From an uncultured Sutterella sp. (GTDB lineage Bacteria > Pseudomonadota > Gammaproteobacteria > Burkholderiales > Burkholderiaceae_F): a stretch of DNA of 64,000 nt. The stretch's first letter is position 1; every line of letters starts with the position of its first letter. The translations under genes and the position numbers were made by a program. The notes below the pieces were generated by a model. It made no database searches. It had not been told where the DNA came from and saw nothing but the letters and a program-made list of their open reading frames with translations. The stretch covers positions 44,832 to 108,831 of the forward strand of contig CAJJRX010000003.1 of assembly GCA_905194315.1 (NCBI GenBank). Direction: 5' to 3'. This document shows, one piece after another, positions 27,136-37,281 of this stretch.

Positions 27136-27184
27136 ATTAATTCCTGTTACGAAGACGAATCAACATTATAGATAGACGGCACTC

Positions 27185-30100
27185 TCAGTGCTCCTGTTTC
27201 GGAGCATCAATCCGGGTGACGGTCGGATTGTCAAAATCTCCGGTAATGGCATACTCGGACTTAAAGAACTGTGAGAGCTGGTCTTTCAGAAGCCACTGTG
27301 AGACAAAGGTTCCGATACCGATAGCCGGGTTGATCAGCGCGAGCGCAAGCGACGGGCCGCCGGCGTTGATCGAGGGGAGAATCACAGCCCTCAGATTCAG
27401 TGTTTCGGCCGGAAGGTTGATCTCGCCGGCGCTAACCACAGAGGCGGCAGACCCCAGAACAGTGCTCTTGGGTATGGTGAGAATGCCGTTGGTGATTTCC
27501 CCCTCAAGGTTAACCGAATCGAAAGCGAAACCCTTGCCGAGCACATCACGGAAGTCGAGTGTGAGACGGCGCAGCAGATGCTGAAGACTCAGGAGACTCA
27601 GAATCCGTCCGGCACCGGGCTCAATCTGAAGAAACTTCCCCTGACCGAGCTCTCCGGTAATGCTGCCGTTGAGCGTTGCGGTATTAAAGTCAAGCGGGCT
27701 GCCGACCCACGAAAGTCCGGATTTGATCGTGCCGGGAGCACCCTGCATGGCGTTGGCATATTCGAGCGAGGAAAGCACCTTGCCGATATCCGTGATCGTG
27801 GCTGTCGTATCAAGACGGGTTTTTCCGCCTTCACCCGGGTACCAGACACCGTGGGCGCTGAGCAGTCCGCCGGAATTCATGATCTTAAGTGAGCGCAGAT
27901 ACCATCGCGGAATCTGCTCGCCGTCGTTGGAGGCGTCAACGCTCACGCGGCCGATATGCTGGCGGTTAAGCCGCAGGTCACTCACGTTGAGCAGCAGATC
28001 AGGCAGACTGCCGGTCGGCGTCTTCTCTTTTTTCGGATGCAGAATCTTTGCAAGCTCATCCTCATCACGCTTGGTGAGGTGAAGCCGTTTGAGATCGCCC
28101 GTGAGCAGCGGGGCGTTTTTCCCGGTGGCGGGACGGTACCTGACACTGCCGGCAATCTCCTCGCCGTCGAGCGTCACCAGCCAGTGATCCCCCTCGCGAT
28201 GCGCATCAACACTGATGCGGTGAAAGAGCTGACCGGACGTGTGAAGAGTGCCGGTCTGCAGGCTGAAGGCTCTCAATGCCGGAGAGCTGTCTGCCGCAGC
28301 GGCATCCGGTGCAAGCGCCTGCCAGGCGTCAAGGTCGATGTCAGAATGGGCGATATGCACACCGAGCCCCTGTCCCTCCTGAGCGGGGACGGTTTTTGTC
28401 TCACCGATCGTGATGACACCGCTCTCAGGCTGCTGTTTCTGATTAAAGCGAACGCGTGCCTCGATATGCGACGGGGAGCTGATGCTCAGGCGAGAGGTGT
28501 CGTGCTCGAGCAGCTCATAGTTGAAGGTGGTCGGCCAGGCGCTGCGGGCGTCTTTTGTAAAAGGCTGGGGCAGTGTGCTGGCCATACCGGTGAGATCAGT
28601 CTGACCGGCAATGCGTGTGTAGGGGTGATCCCAGTCGATAGAGATATCCACGCTCACCGGTGTCTGCCCCTTCAGTGCCCCTGCGGCAGCGGTGCCCAGG
28701 ATAGTCTTCTCGCCAAGCATGGCGGCCGCCTGCTGTGCATTCAGCTCTCCGGTAATGGCAATGCGGGTCTCCCGCTTGGGCGTTTCAACACTCGCACGGA
28801 TCGGACCGGCAGCGGTAGTGCCTGTCAGTGCACCGTTGGAGGCGACCGCATTTTCTGTAATCACCAGCTGTCCGTTGAGTTCTTTCACTTCAGGCAGCCC
28901 GTAGCCGTAGGAGAACCGGTTGCCCGAGAAGTTGAGCGTGACGCGCACATCAGTTTTCTCAGGCCTGTCAAGCGGAATCGTGAGGGCGAGCTGGGTCTGC
29001 ATCTGTCCGGAACCGCTGCTCTGACTGAGACCCGGACCGATGATGTCGTTGAGCAGCGCGCTGTTGCGCACATAACCCAGCCCGTTTTTCAGATCGCCGG
29101 TAATGTCTCCCTTCACAGTCAGGGTGGGGGTGCTGTAGTGTTCTATGCCGACAACGGCGTTATTGCTCAGCAGACCGTGACTTTTCACCTGACTCGCGCT
29201 GATGAGCATGCCGTCACCCTCAAAGCGCAAATGTGCTCTGATGTCGGTGAGCAGCGGCCATGAGGGATGCGTGCTTTTCGGATCCTTCACGTCAGGAAAG
29301 AAATTAAACCGTCCGTCCTCAAGCTCGCCTTCGATGAGAAACTGCTGCCCGGCAGAGGTGCTGCCGGACCACGGGAATGTATCGAGCGGTCCGTTTACAG
29401 CGAAGCGGCCCGAGGTGATTTTCCCGTCCATGATGGCGATATCAAGCCACTGGAGAAGGTCTTTGCCGAGTACGTCCGGCAGATACTGACGGACTTTATC
29501 CGCGCTCGCGCGGATAATCTGCCCGCCGAGTGTGAGCGTGCCTGCTCCGCCAGTGTCCTCCCAGCCGCCGTTGCCGACGAGGCTTGCCTCGGCATTACTG
29601 ACGGCAAACCGGCTGACACTGATTTTGAGTTTCGGTTCGAGCTCAATCGAGGCGCTCGCTTCGAGTGAATCCACCGGAATCCGTTCTCTGGTGAAGATAC
29701 GGGGGAAGGTGAGTGAGGCCTTCTGTGTATTGAGTGTCAGAGTGAAATGACCGCCGCCGAGCGTTTTCACTTCGCCCGTGAGGTTTTCAAAACCGGGAAC
29801 GGTTCCTTCCTGATCGCTGAAGCTGAGGTTTCTGAAGCGTGCCTCAACCTGCCACTGTCCCGGACTGTTCAGATCACCGGCATTTTTGAGGAAAAGGTTT
29901 TCCACATAGCCGTCAACGTCAAAGCGGGCGGCCTGCTGCTGCAGTTCTTCGGTAAAGGGGAAAACGCTCAGAAGGCGCTTCCACTGACTGAAATCCGCCT
30001 CACTGAGTTCAATCTGATAGGCTGCGGGTGCCCCCTGAGAGAGCGTTCTGATCACAGCTCCGGCATCGAGGCGGTTGGTAAGTGTGGCGCTGTTTTCGTT

Positions 30101-31150
30101 TGTCTGCACAACCAGATGTTTGACACGCCACTCTTCGGTTTCGCTCTCGCCGGCAGCCTGCCGGTTGTAAATGATGCGCGAGGCAAAGCGGGGCCAGTCA
30201 AGGGCTCTTCGGGCCCGCGGCAGCTGGAGATTGACCGCTTTCAGGTCCACGTCGGCTGTGACATTCTGAAGATGCCCGTTGCTGAAGCGCGCCCAGAGCT
30301 CGGTGGCGCCGCTCCCTGAGGCGAGTGTCACCGGGAGGCGGAGAGCCTGTGCAAGTCGTGCGATATTGACCTGGTCGGTTTTCACGTAAAAACTGCCGTC
30401 CCAGGTGTTCGGGTCATCTGTGTGCTGCGTGAGACTGCGTTTGACGACACCCGCGGCGGTGATGTTTTCTGCAGCGCCCAGTCCCTGACGCTTGAGCCGG
30501 AGTCCTGCACGCCAGTCAAGGAGCTGTCGTTCAAAGAGAAGCTGGATATCGGTGAAGTGGACGATGCTGCTTGCCTGCGGGTTATTGCGATCAATATAGG
30601 TGATGTCCCCGTCCGTCAGACTCAGGTGCTGCTGAGCGAGCAGCCAGCGGAAAAAACGACCCGCGCCGCTGCCGTTGCTCTCGGCTCCGGGATTCGCAAG
30701 GTCAATATGCACACCGGCCACGTCAAACACATTTTCAGACAGACGGGTCACGGTCAGTGCGGGGGCGCTGACCTGCAGGCGCTCGAAATTGGGCTGCAGC
30801 ATCCAGAGGCTTGACCAGGCGATATGCGCTTCAATTCTGGGAATCTTTAGCGAAACAGCATCTCCGGGGTGCGAGAGTGTGACGTTTTCGAGCGTAATCG
30901 TGGGCCAGAACCGGGAAAAACCGCCGGTGATTTTCTCTGCCTCGATTCTGAGACCGAGTTTTTCGCCCGCGTATGTGGTGATTTCGGAGCGGTAATTCTG
31001 AAACTGGGTGGTAAAAAACCAGCGCCCGGCAATGAGAGCACCTGTTGCCAGGAAATACAGCACGATGAGCAGCCACACAACTGTGCGCAGGCTCTTGCGC
31101 CAGAAGCTGTGACGCTCAGGCAGGGTGTTGTTCTCGGGGTTACTGGTCAT
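27185..31150 (-). CDS. yhdP: YhdP-family AsmA-like envelope lipid transport protein
   Basis: A very large (1321-residue) inner-membrane-anchored periplasmic protein. One N-terminal membrane helix (about residues 20-45, VVWLLIVLYFLATGALIAG as landmark) is followed by repeated beta-strand-rich segments typical of AsmA/YhdP/TamB bridge proteins, and by a C-terminal AsmA-like part (LSLLSLQHLLRRLTLDF, VSAGEINLPAETLNLRAVI). In E. coli YhdP is one of three bridge proteins moving phospholipid from the inner to the outer membrane. It is divergent from glnE, the usual betaproteobacterial order. The length agrees with the family (about 1270-1400). Confidence 0.93.
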   Translation of the reverse strand: MTSNPENNTLPERHSFWRKSLRTVVWLLIVLYFLATGALIAGRWFFTTQFQNYRSEITTYAGEKLGLRIEAEKITGGFSRFWPTITLENVTLSHPGDAVSLKIPRIEAHIAWSSLWMLQPNFERLQVSAPALTVTRLSENVFDVAGVHIDLANPGAESNGSGAGRFFRWLLAQQHLSLTDGDITYIDRNNPQASSIVHFTDIQLLFERQLLDWRAGLRLKRQGLGAAENITAAGVVKRSLTQHTDDPNTWDGSFYVKTDQVNIARLAQALRLPVTLASGSGATELWARFSNGHLQNVTADVDLKAVNLQLPRARRALDWPRFASRIIYNRQAAGESETEEWRVKHLVVQTNENSATLTNRLDAGAVIRTLSQGAPAAYQIELSEADFSQWKRLLSVFPFTEELQQQAARFDVDGYVENLFLKNAGDLNSPGQWQVEARFRNLSFSDQEGTVPGFENLTGEVKTLGGGHFTLTLNTQKASLTFPRIFTRERIPVDSLEASASIELEPKLKISVSRFAVSNAEASLVGNGGWEDTGGAGTLTLGGQIIRASADKVRQYLPDVLGKDLLQWLDIAIMDGKITSGRFAVNGPLDTFPWSGSTSAGQQFLIEGELEDGRFNFFPDVKDPKSTHPSWPLLTDIRAHLRFEGDGMLISASQVKSHGLLSNNAVVGIEHYSTPTLTVKGDITGDLKNGLGYVRNSALLNDIIGPGLSQSSGSGQMQTQLALTIPLDRPEKTDVRVTLNFSGNRFSYGYGLPEVKELNGQLVITENAVASNGALTGTTAAGPIRASVETPKRETRIAITGELNAQQAAAMLGEKTILGTAAAGALKGQTPVSVDISIDWDHPYTRIAGQTDLTGMASTLPQPFTKDARSAWPTTFNYELLEHDTSRLSISSPSHIEARVRFNQKQQPESGVITIGETKTVPAQEGQGLGVHIAHSDIDLDAWQALAPDAAAADSSPALRAFSLQTGTLHTSGQLFHRISVDAHREGDHWLVTLDGEEIAGSVRYRPATGKNAPLLTGDLKRLHLTKRDEDELAKILHPKKEKTPTGSLPDLLLNVSDLRLNRQHIGRVSVDASNDGEQIPRWYLRSLKIMNSGGLLSAHGVWYPGEGGKTRLDTTATITDIGKVLSSLEYANAMQGAPGTIKSGLSWVGSPLDFNTATLNGSITGELGQGKFLQIEPGAGRILSLLSLQHLLRRLTLDFRDVLGKGFAFDSVNLEGEITNGILTIPKSTVLGSAASVVSAGEINLPAETLNLRAVILPSINAGGPSLALALINPAIGIGTFVSQWLLKDQLSQFFKSEYAITGDFDNPTVTRIDAPKQEH

Positions 31151-31416
31151 TATCAGGAGGTGTCAGTTCTGTGGACAGAAGCGGTTGCGAGTCCGGCGGC
31201 ACACTGCAAAATCAGGTAAGCGGCACTCTCGGTGCTGTTCAGTAAAAATAATGGAGCGTAAACCGGATACTGTCAAGCATAAGACGCAACAGAGCAATAT
31301 GTGCAGCAAAAGCGTAACCATAATTTGTCATAATAATTTATCAGCGTGCACTGTTGCGCGATTTTTTCACCGGCCGGCCCGACAAACAGGCGGCTGTGCT
31401 CAGAAGGAGATCTCAC

Positions 31417-34278
31417 ATGCTCGACAGACAAAACCCATCACTGAGCGTGGTTCTGGAGAATTCGTCCTATGCCCGGCGGGCTCTCGAAGCTATCGGGGCA
31501 GGACATCCGGAACGAACGCCGGAGGAGGTTCTCGATGAGCTGATGAGGCGCGAGTGGCGCAGAGAGGATTTTGTCAGCACCATCTGTGCCTGGAACGATC
31601 CGGCAGAGCTCTCCCTTGGTCTGAGAATACTGCGCCGGGAGCTGATGCTCAGCATTATTGCAGCCGACTGCACCGGTGCGATCGGCTATGACGAGGTCGT
31701 CCGGCGCATGAGTGACTTTGCCGAAGTGGCGGTCTCTCAGGTGGTCGGTGTGCATGCAAAAGAACTGGCCCGGCGCTACGGTGTACCCTACGGCATCTCA
31801 GGCCAGCCGCAGGATCTGCTGGTTGTCGGTATGGGAAAACTTGGCGGTCGCGAGCTCAATGTCTCCTCTGATATTGATCTGATTTTTGTGTTTGACGAAA
31901 ACGGCGAGACCCGTCCGACAGCAGAGTATCCCGATGCACGAAAGACGCTGAGTGTGGAGGAGTTTTATGAGCGTCTCGCCCGCCGGGTGATTCCGGCGCT
32001 CAACGACATCGAGGGACCGGGGTTTGTGTTCCGTGTGGATATGCGTCTGCGCCCCAACGGGGATGCCGGCCCCATTGTCTGCTCCTCGACGATGCTCGAA
32101 GAGTATCTCTATTCGCAGGGCCGGGAATGGGAGCGTTTTGCATGGCTCAAGGGGCGTGTCATCAGCGGGGCGGTCTTCAACACGCCTGAAGGGTTTGCCC
32201 AGCAGGTGAAAAATCTGCGCTCTCTGGTAAAACCTTTTGTCTACCGCAAATATCTTGATTTCGGCGCACTGGAGTCCCTGAGAAATCTCCATGAAATGAT
32301 CAGAGCCGAAACAGCAAGGCGCGAGCTGATCCGCGGCAATACCGGTGTGAACGTGAAACTTGGCCGCGGCGGGATCCGTGAGATTGAATTCATCACCCAG
32401 ACGATTCAGATCATCCGCGGCGGCCGCAACAACCGCCTGCAGGGGCGCTCGACACTTGAAATGCTCACTGCGCTCGGTGAGGAGGGATTCCTTGAGCGCG
32501 ATGTGGCTCAGGCCTGCCGGGAGGATTATGTGTTTCTGCGTAATGTTGAACATGCGATTCAGTATGTCAATGATGAGCAGACGCAGATGCTTCCCTCGGG
32601 AGGCGAAAAGCTCGATGCGATTGCAGCACTGCTGGGCGTAGAGAGTAAATGGCTCTGGGAGGCTGTACAGAGTGTGCGCGAGCGCGTTTCACGTGTTTTT
32701 GAAAGTATTTTCCAGGTTGAGGATCCGGGGGTGAGCACTGAAGGCTGGCCGGTGGGCTGGGAGACGGGATCTCAGAGCTCACAGGATCTGCTGCTCGCGC
32801 ATCTGCAGAGTCTGGGCTACGGTGAGGATGCCCCCGAACTGCTCGGCCGGATTATGCGTCTGGCCTCCGGTCGCTGGGGGCGGGGCGTATCGGATCTGTC
32901 ACGTACCCGTATGCAGAAGCTGCTTCCGATTATCGTGGAGAGCTGCCCGAAATGGCTCAATCAGTCTGCTGTCCGGGTGATTGCACTTCCGGAACTGCTC
33001 TCGCGCTACCTGAAACTGCTCGAGGCGATTGCCGGACGCTCGACCTATGTGGCGCTTCTGAGTGAGTACCTCACGGCTGCACAGCGTGTGGGGAAAGTGC
33101 TCTCGGCGAGTCGCTGGAGTGCGGAGTTTCTCATCCAGCATCCGATTATTCTTGATGAACTCGTGGACGGGCGTGAGAAGGAGTACGACGACTTCACGCC
33201 GGTTGACTGGCATGCCTGGGCGGAGAAGCTCCGCCGTGAACTGAGCGTTGTTGAAGGCGATCAGGAGCGGCAGATGAATATTCTGCGCGATGCTCACCAC
33301 GCAGCGATTTTTCAGCTGCTCATTGCGGATCTGGACGGGCGCTTCAGTGTTGAGCGTCTGGCTGACCAGCTTTCAGCCCTTGCGGATGCGGTGCTCCAGG
33401 AGGTGATCGAGCTTGCCTGGGCAAGCCTTGCCGACCGGCACTGCGAACGGCCGCGGTTTGCCGTGATCGGCTACGGCAAGCTCGGCGGCAAGGAACTCGG
33501 CTACGACAGCGATCTGGATCTGGTGTTTATTTTTGATGATGACAATCAGGACGCCGAACGGGTCTATACACGTCTTGTGCGCCGCATGATGAGCTGGCTG
33601 ACGATTCAGACCTCCTCCGGAAAGCTGTTTGACGTTGACCTGCGCCTTCGTCCCAACGGCGAGAGCGGACTGATTGTGACGCCGTTTGAAATGTTCTGCC
33701 GCTATCAGGACAATGCCGACGGTACCGGCGCGTGGTTCTGGGAGCATCAGGCGCTCACCCGTGCCCGGTTTGTGGCCGGGGATCCCGAACTCGGGCGGCG
33801 TTTCGAGGAGCAGCGCTGCAAAATTCTGCTCAAACCCCGTGATCCGGAGCAGACACGCTCGGATGTGATTGAGATGCGCCGGAAAATGCACGAGGGTCAT
33901 GTCAACCGCACGAGCCTGTTTGACATCAAACATGACGCGGGCGGCATGGTGGATGTGGAATTTGTGGTGCAGTGGTTTGTTCTCACCTACGCCTCAAAGT
34001 ATCCCGAGCTCACCAATAATTTCGGCAACATTTTGCTTCTTGAAACACTCGGCCGCCTTAAGCTGCTGTCGCCCGAGCTGTGTTCGTGTGCCGTCAGGGC
34101 GTATCGACGCTATCGTCAGCTTCAGCATGAGGTTCGCCTTAATGTCGGTGAAGGTACGCCGGTGCGTCTGGATCCGGAGCTGCTCGAGAAGGAGCGTGAC
34201 TGTGTTCAGACACTGTGGCGGTCGGTTTTTGGCGACGCACCGCGCAGCGAAAGTCAGTCTCCGGCTGAGCTCCCGTGA
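31417..34278 (+). CDS. glnE: Glutamine synthetase adenylyltransferase/adenylyl-removing enzyme GlnE
   Basis: A bifunctional enzyme that adenylylates glutamine synthetase when nitrogen is plentiful and deadenylylates it when scarce, under PII control. The 953 residues match the family (E. coli 946). Two nucleotidyltransferase domains are seen: GMGKLGGRELNVSSDIDL with SDID at 151-154 (removing half) and GYGKLGGKELGYDSDLDL with SDLD near 700 (adenylylating half). Helical regulatory domains lie between and after. The start is ATG 31417, with AAGGAGA seven bases upstream; a longer frame from 31354 lacks support. It is divergent from yhdP. No glnA or glnB is nearby. Confidence 0.96.
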   Translation: MLDRQNPSLSVVLENSSYARRALEAIGAGHPERTPEEVLDELMRREWRREDFVSTICAWNDPAELSLGLRILRRELMLSIIAADCTGAIGYDEVVRRMSDFAEVAVSQVVGVHAKELARRYGVPYGISGQPQDLLVVGMGKLGGRELNVSSDIDLIFVFDENGETRPTAEYPDARKTLSVEEFYERLARRVIPALNDIEGPGFVFRVDMRLRPNGDAGPIVCSSTMLEEYLYSQGREWERFAWLKGRVISGAVFNTPEGFAQQVKNLRSLVKPFVYRKYLDFGALESLRNLHEMIRAETARRELIRGNTGVNVKLGRGGIREIEFITQTIQIIRGGRNNRLQGRSTLEMLTALGEEGFLERDVAQACREDYVFLRNVEHAIQYVNDEQTQMLPSGGEKLDAIAALLGVESKWLWEAVQSVRERVSRVFESIFQVEDPGVSTEGWPVGWETGSQSSQDLLLAHLQSLGYGEDAPELLGRIMRLASGRWGRGVSDLSRTRMQKLLPIIVESCPKWLNQSAVRVIALPELLSRYLKLLEAIAGRSTYVALLSEYLTAAQRVGKVLSASRWSAEFLIQHPIILDELVDGREKEYDDFTPVDWHAWAEKLRRELSVVEGDQERQMNILRDAHHAAIFQLLIADLDGRFSVERLADQLSALADAVLQEVIELAWASLADRHCERPRFAVIGYGKLGGKELGYDSDLDLVFIFDDDNQDAERVYTRLVRRMMSWLTIQTSSGKLFDVDLRLRPNGESGLIVTPFEMFCRYQDNADGTGAWFWEHQALTRARFVAGDPELGRRFEEQRCKILLKPRDPEQTRSDVIEMRRKMHEGHVNRTSLFDIKHDAGGMVDVEFVVQWFVLTYASKYPELTNNFGNILLLETLGRLKLLSPELCSCAVRAYRRYRQLQHEVRLNVGEGTPVRLDPELLEKERDCVQTLWRSVFGDAPRSESQSPAELP

Positions 34279-34290
34279 GGCTCAGCCGGG
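34261..34290. repeat. Hairpin at the 3' end of glnE
   Basis: CCGGCTGAGC and GCTCAGCCGG (10-bp arms) overlap the glnE stop codon. No T-run follows, so it may stabilise the mRNA end rather than terminate. Confidence 0.5.
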
Positions 34291-34345
34291 CGTAAAATAG
34301 CTTGCACCAAAAAAACAAAAGCAAAAAAACAGGTTGGATACCGAA

Positions 34346-35323
34346 ATGCCTATTTCTACGTCGGATTATCATGCGCCGGGCTGGTGCCGCGGCGGTCATC
34401 TGCAGACCATTATTCCTGCAAAAGTCAGCGCCCGCCCTGAGGTGAAATACCGCCGGGAGCACGTTACCCTGCCGGACGGGGATTTTATGATCTGGGACTG
34501 GGTTCAGCCTGAACCGATGCGTGCGGATGCGCCTGTGCTGGTGCATTTTCACGGTCTTGAAGGATCAAGCTCCAGTCATTATGCGCTGGCGCTGATGGAT
34601 CAGTGCCGCCAGTGGGGCTGGCGTGGTGTCGTAGCCCATTTCCGCAGCTGCGGCGGTGAGCTCAACAGACTGCCCCGTGCGTATTTCGCCGGCGACAGTA
34701 ACGACTGTGAGTGGGTGCTCAAGACTGTCAAGGCGCGCTTCCCGAAGGCGGATATGTACGCTGTTGGCGTCAGTCTCGGTGCGAATCAGCTCACCAAGTA
34801 TCTCGGGGATCGCGGTACGGATGCCGCCCGGCTGCTCAAGGGGGCGGCAGCCATCGGTGCGCCGCTCGATCTGGTCGCAGGCAGTGAACGTATCAGCAAA
34901 GGGGTTAATGTTCTCTACGCCAATATGTTCCTCTCCACCCTTAAGCCCAAGCTCGAACAGAAGGCCCGGCTTTTTCCGGAGCTGATTGATATCGAGGCGG
35001 TGCGCCGCTGTGAGACGATGTACGACTTCGATACGATCTACACCGCGCCGATGCACGGCTACAGCTCCGCTATGGAGTACTGGCAGAAGTGCTCCTGCAA
35101 GCAGGTGCTTCCGGATGTGCGGGTGCCGCTGCTTTTTCTCAATGCGAAAAACGATCCGTTCCTGCCGGCCTGGTGTCTGCCCAGAGCCGATGAGATGAGT
35201 TCTTATGTGCTCGGTGAATTTCCCGAGGATGGCGGACATATCGGCTTTCCTCAGGGAAAGATGCCCGGAAATTTGTTATATTTGCCTACCCGCATCAAGC
35301 GGTTCTTTGACACCGGCGGCTAA
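34346..35323 (+). CDS. YheT-family alpha/beta hydrolase
   Basis: A 325-residue putative esterase of the YheT/YbgF-type (AB-hydrolase 4) family. The oxyanion region VLVHFHGLEGSSSSHY is near residue 70, the nucleophile elbow G-V-S-L-G (about 143-147) holds the catalytic Ser, NAKNDPFLP supplies the Asp and DGGHIGFP the His. Substrate is not known; family members are short- to medium-chain ester hydrolases. ATG 34346 is preferred; a TTG four codons earlier is also open. It follows glnE by 67 bp on the same strand and may share its transcript. Confidence 0.9.
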   Translation: MPISTSDYHAPGWCRGGHLQTIIPAKVSARPEVKYRREHVTLPDGDFMIWDWVQPEPMRADAPVLVHFHGLEGSSSSHYALALMDQCRQWGWRGVVAHFRSCGGELNRLPRAYFAGDSNDCEWVLKTVKARFPKADMYAVGVSLGANQLTKYLGDRGTDAARLLKGAAAIGAPLDLVAGSERISKGVNVLYANMFLSTLKPKLEQKARLFPELIDIEAVRRCETMYDFDTIYTAPMHGYSSAMEYWQKCSCKQVLPDVRVPLLFLNAKNDPFLPAWCLPRADEMSSYVLGEFPEDGGHIGFPQGKMPGNLLYLPTRIKRFFDTGG

Positions 35324-35397
35324 AGCGCTGCGCAGGTGCTGACTCTTTTTGTTTTTGTGTGGCGCAGGACTGTTTCCTGTGGCTGTATAAGTACATC

Positions 35398-35958
35398 ATG
35401 GCAAATTTTCTCTTCTCCCGACAGGCCGGTTTTCTGTGCCTGGGACTTTTTTCACTCACCATTTTGCTCGGCAACTGGGTTGTCGGTAACGTCGGAACGG
35501 TCTGTCAGGCAGGCGGCCCCTGTCTGATTCCTGTCTGGCCGGGAATCATGGCACCTTCTGGTGTAATGCTCGCCGGTCTGGCACTGGTGCTTCGCGACGC
35601 TGTGCAGAGTCTGCTCGGCAAGAGCTGGTCTCTGGTGGCGATTGTCATCGGTGCGGCACGCTCCGCCTGGCTTGCACCGGCCGAAATTGTGCTCGGTTCC
35701 ACGCTGGCTTTCCTTTTCTCGGAACTGGCAGACTTTGCCGTCTATACGCCGCTGCGCGACCGGCATCTGACCGCAGCGATTATTTTCTCCGGTCTGGTGG
35801 GCTCGGTTGTCGACTCGGTGATTTTCCTTGGGATGGCTTTCGGTTCGCTTGACTTTGTCCTTGGACAGGTGATCGGAAAATTCTGGATGAGCCTGCTTGG
35901 CGGCGCGGTTATTATGCTTTGGCGCAGCCTGGATAAGCGGCCCGCTCTGCGGCACTGA
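35398..35958 (+). CDS. VUT-family (DUF165/YhhQ-like) membrane protein
   Basis: A 186-residue membrane protein with five to six hydrophobic helices. Features shared with the VUT (queuosine precursor/vitamin transporter-like, YhhQ) family are an intramembrane RDAVQSLLGK helix, AFLFSELADFAVYTPLRDR and the Ser/Asp-rich GLVGSVVDSVIFLGMAFG. YhhQ imports 7-cyano-7-deazaguanine, but VUT proteins are diverse and this one's substrate cannot be read. The start is uncertain: ATG 35398 (MANFLFSRQAG) or GTG 35359. It ends at a strong terminator. Confidence 0.8.
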   Translation: MANFLFSRQAGFLCLGLFSLTILLGNWVVGNVGTVCQAGGPCLIPVWPGIMAPSGVMLAGLALVLRDAVQSLLGKSWSLVAIVIGAARSAWLAPAEIVLGSTLAFLFSELADFAVYTPLRDRHLTAAIIFSGLVGSVVDSVIFLGMAFGSLDFVLGQVIGKFWMSLLGGAVIMLWRSLDKRPALRH

Positions 35959-35973
35959 CAGGTCTTAGCTTTG

Positions 35974-36009
35974 AGCCCTTCCTAGGATTTTCCCTAGGAG
36001 GGGCTTTTT
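35974..36009 (+). terminator. Intrinsic terminator after the VUT-family gene
   Basis: A 13-bp stem-like repeat (AGCCCTTCCTAGG / CCTAGGAGGGGCT, one bulge) is followed by TTTTT. Confidence 0.85.
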
Positions 36010-36090
36010 GTCGTGTTTTGCAAGGCGGTATTAAGAAAAGGTCTGTAAAATTAAGGAAGGACAAAAATTTCAATTACCCCTCACCAAGTC

Positions 36091-37098
36091 ATGTCATCTC
36101 CTGTCGCAGTTTTGCTGATTAACACCGGTAGCCCTGAAGCACCGACGGCCCCCGCACTGAAAACCTATCTGGCGGAATTCCTTGGAGATCCGCGCGTCGT
36201 TGAAGCTCCCCGCTGGAAATGGATGCCTGTTCTGCACGGCATCATTCTTCGCACGCGCCCGCCCAAGTCCGCTAAACGCTATGAGATCGTCTGGACACCG
36301 GAAGGCTCACCCCTTGTGGTGAACTGCCGTAATGTTGCCGGGCGTCTCAATGAACGCTTTTCCGCACTCGGTGTGCGTGTGTACTGGGCAATGTGCTACG
36401 GGCATCCGAACGTGGATGAAACGCTCCGGCAGATGCTCGCTGACGGGGTGAAAAAGATTCTTGTATTCCCGATGTTCGCCCAGTACTCAAGTCATACTTC
36501 GGCGAGCTGCTTTGATCTTGTGTTCAGGACCTGCCTGCGTCTGCGCGATGTGCCGCAGCTCAGGCTCATCCATGACTACCATGACAATCCGCTCTATATT
36601 GATGCCATCCGTGAGCATGTGCTGCGCTACTGGGAGAAAAACGGCAGTGCGCCTGCACAGGGCGGCAGACTGCTGTTCAGTTTTCACGGTATTCCTCAGG
36701 CAAGTATCGACAAGGGCGATGAGTACAAAAAGCAGTGCGAGCGTACGGCAGAGCTCGCTGCCGCGGCACTCGGGCTTCAGGCGGATCAGTGGGCACTGAG
36801 TTTTCAGTCCAGATTCGGTCCGGATCCCTGGATTGAGCCGTACACGTCGGATAAGGTCGTGGAGCTTGCTCAGGCCGGCGTCAGGCGTATTGACGTGGTC
36901 TGTCCGGGATTTGCGGCTGACTGTCTGGAAACGCTTGAGGAAATCAACGACGAGTTGCACCATACCTATCTGAATGCCCTGCCGGAAGCAGACCGTTCGC
37001 CGGAGGCATTTCACTACATCCCTGCACTTAACGACTCGGATGAGGCCGTGACGTGTTACGAGGAGCTTGTGAGAAAGGAACTCGGCGGCTGGCTCTGA
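36091..37098 (+). CDS. hemH: Ferrochelatase
   Basis: HemH inserts Fe2+ into protoporphyrin IX, the last step of protoheme synthesis. The 335 residues fit the family. The catalytic His is H199 in LLFSFHGIPQ; SFQSRFGPDPWIEPYT and VDVVCPGFAADCLETLEEI are the two other signatures, the latter with the conserved acidic face. No C-terminal membrane helix is present. No good Shine-Dalgarno adjoins the ATG, although AAGGAAGG lies about 35 bp upstream. It follows a terminator and precedes the sigma-32 promoter of grpE, so it is probably monocistronic. It works with the HemG encoded at 24 kb. Confidence 0.96.
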   Translation: MSSPVAVLLINTGSPEAPTAPALKTYLAEFLGDPRVVEAPRWKWMPVLHGIILRTRPPKSAKRYEIVWTPEGSPLVVNCRNVAGRLNERFSALGVRVYWAMCYGHPNVDETLRQMLADGVKKILVFPMFAQYSSHTSASCFDLVFRTCLRLRDVPQLRLIHDYHDNPLYIDAIREHVLRYWEKNGSAPAQGGRLLFSFHGIPQASIDKGDEYKKQCERTAELAAAALGLQADQWALSFQSRFGPDPWIEPYTSDKVVELAQAGVRRIDVVCPGFAADCLETLEEINDELHHTYLNALPEADRSPEAFHYIPALNDSDEAVTCYEELVRKELGGWL

Positions 37099-37118
37099 AA
37101 GGCTTCCTGAGGAGGTCT

Positions 37119-37148
37119 CTTGAAAAAAGCGGCAACCGTCCCCATATA
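37119..37148 (+). promoter_or_regulatory. Sigma-32 heat-shock promoter of grpE
   Basis: CTTGAAA (37119-37125), 14 bp, then CCCCATATA (37140-37148) matches the sigma-32 consensus almost perfectly, about 125 bp before the grpE ATG. Confidence 0.9.
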
Positions 37149-37281
37149 GAGAAAAAGGACTCTTTTTGCTAGAGTTACGGTGAACAGAATTTTTGCATCA
37201 CCGCCGGATGCTCTTCGAAAGAACGGGTGAAGACCAGACGTTCACGAGCCCCGGCAACGGTGCGTTAAACGGAGCAAGTTA

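Noticed and set aside
27956..29263. 435-codon plus-strand frame inside yhdP
   Set aside because: It is antisense to a continuous 1321-residue protein of known family and lacks a start context.
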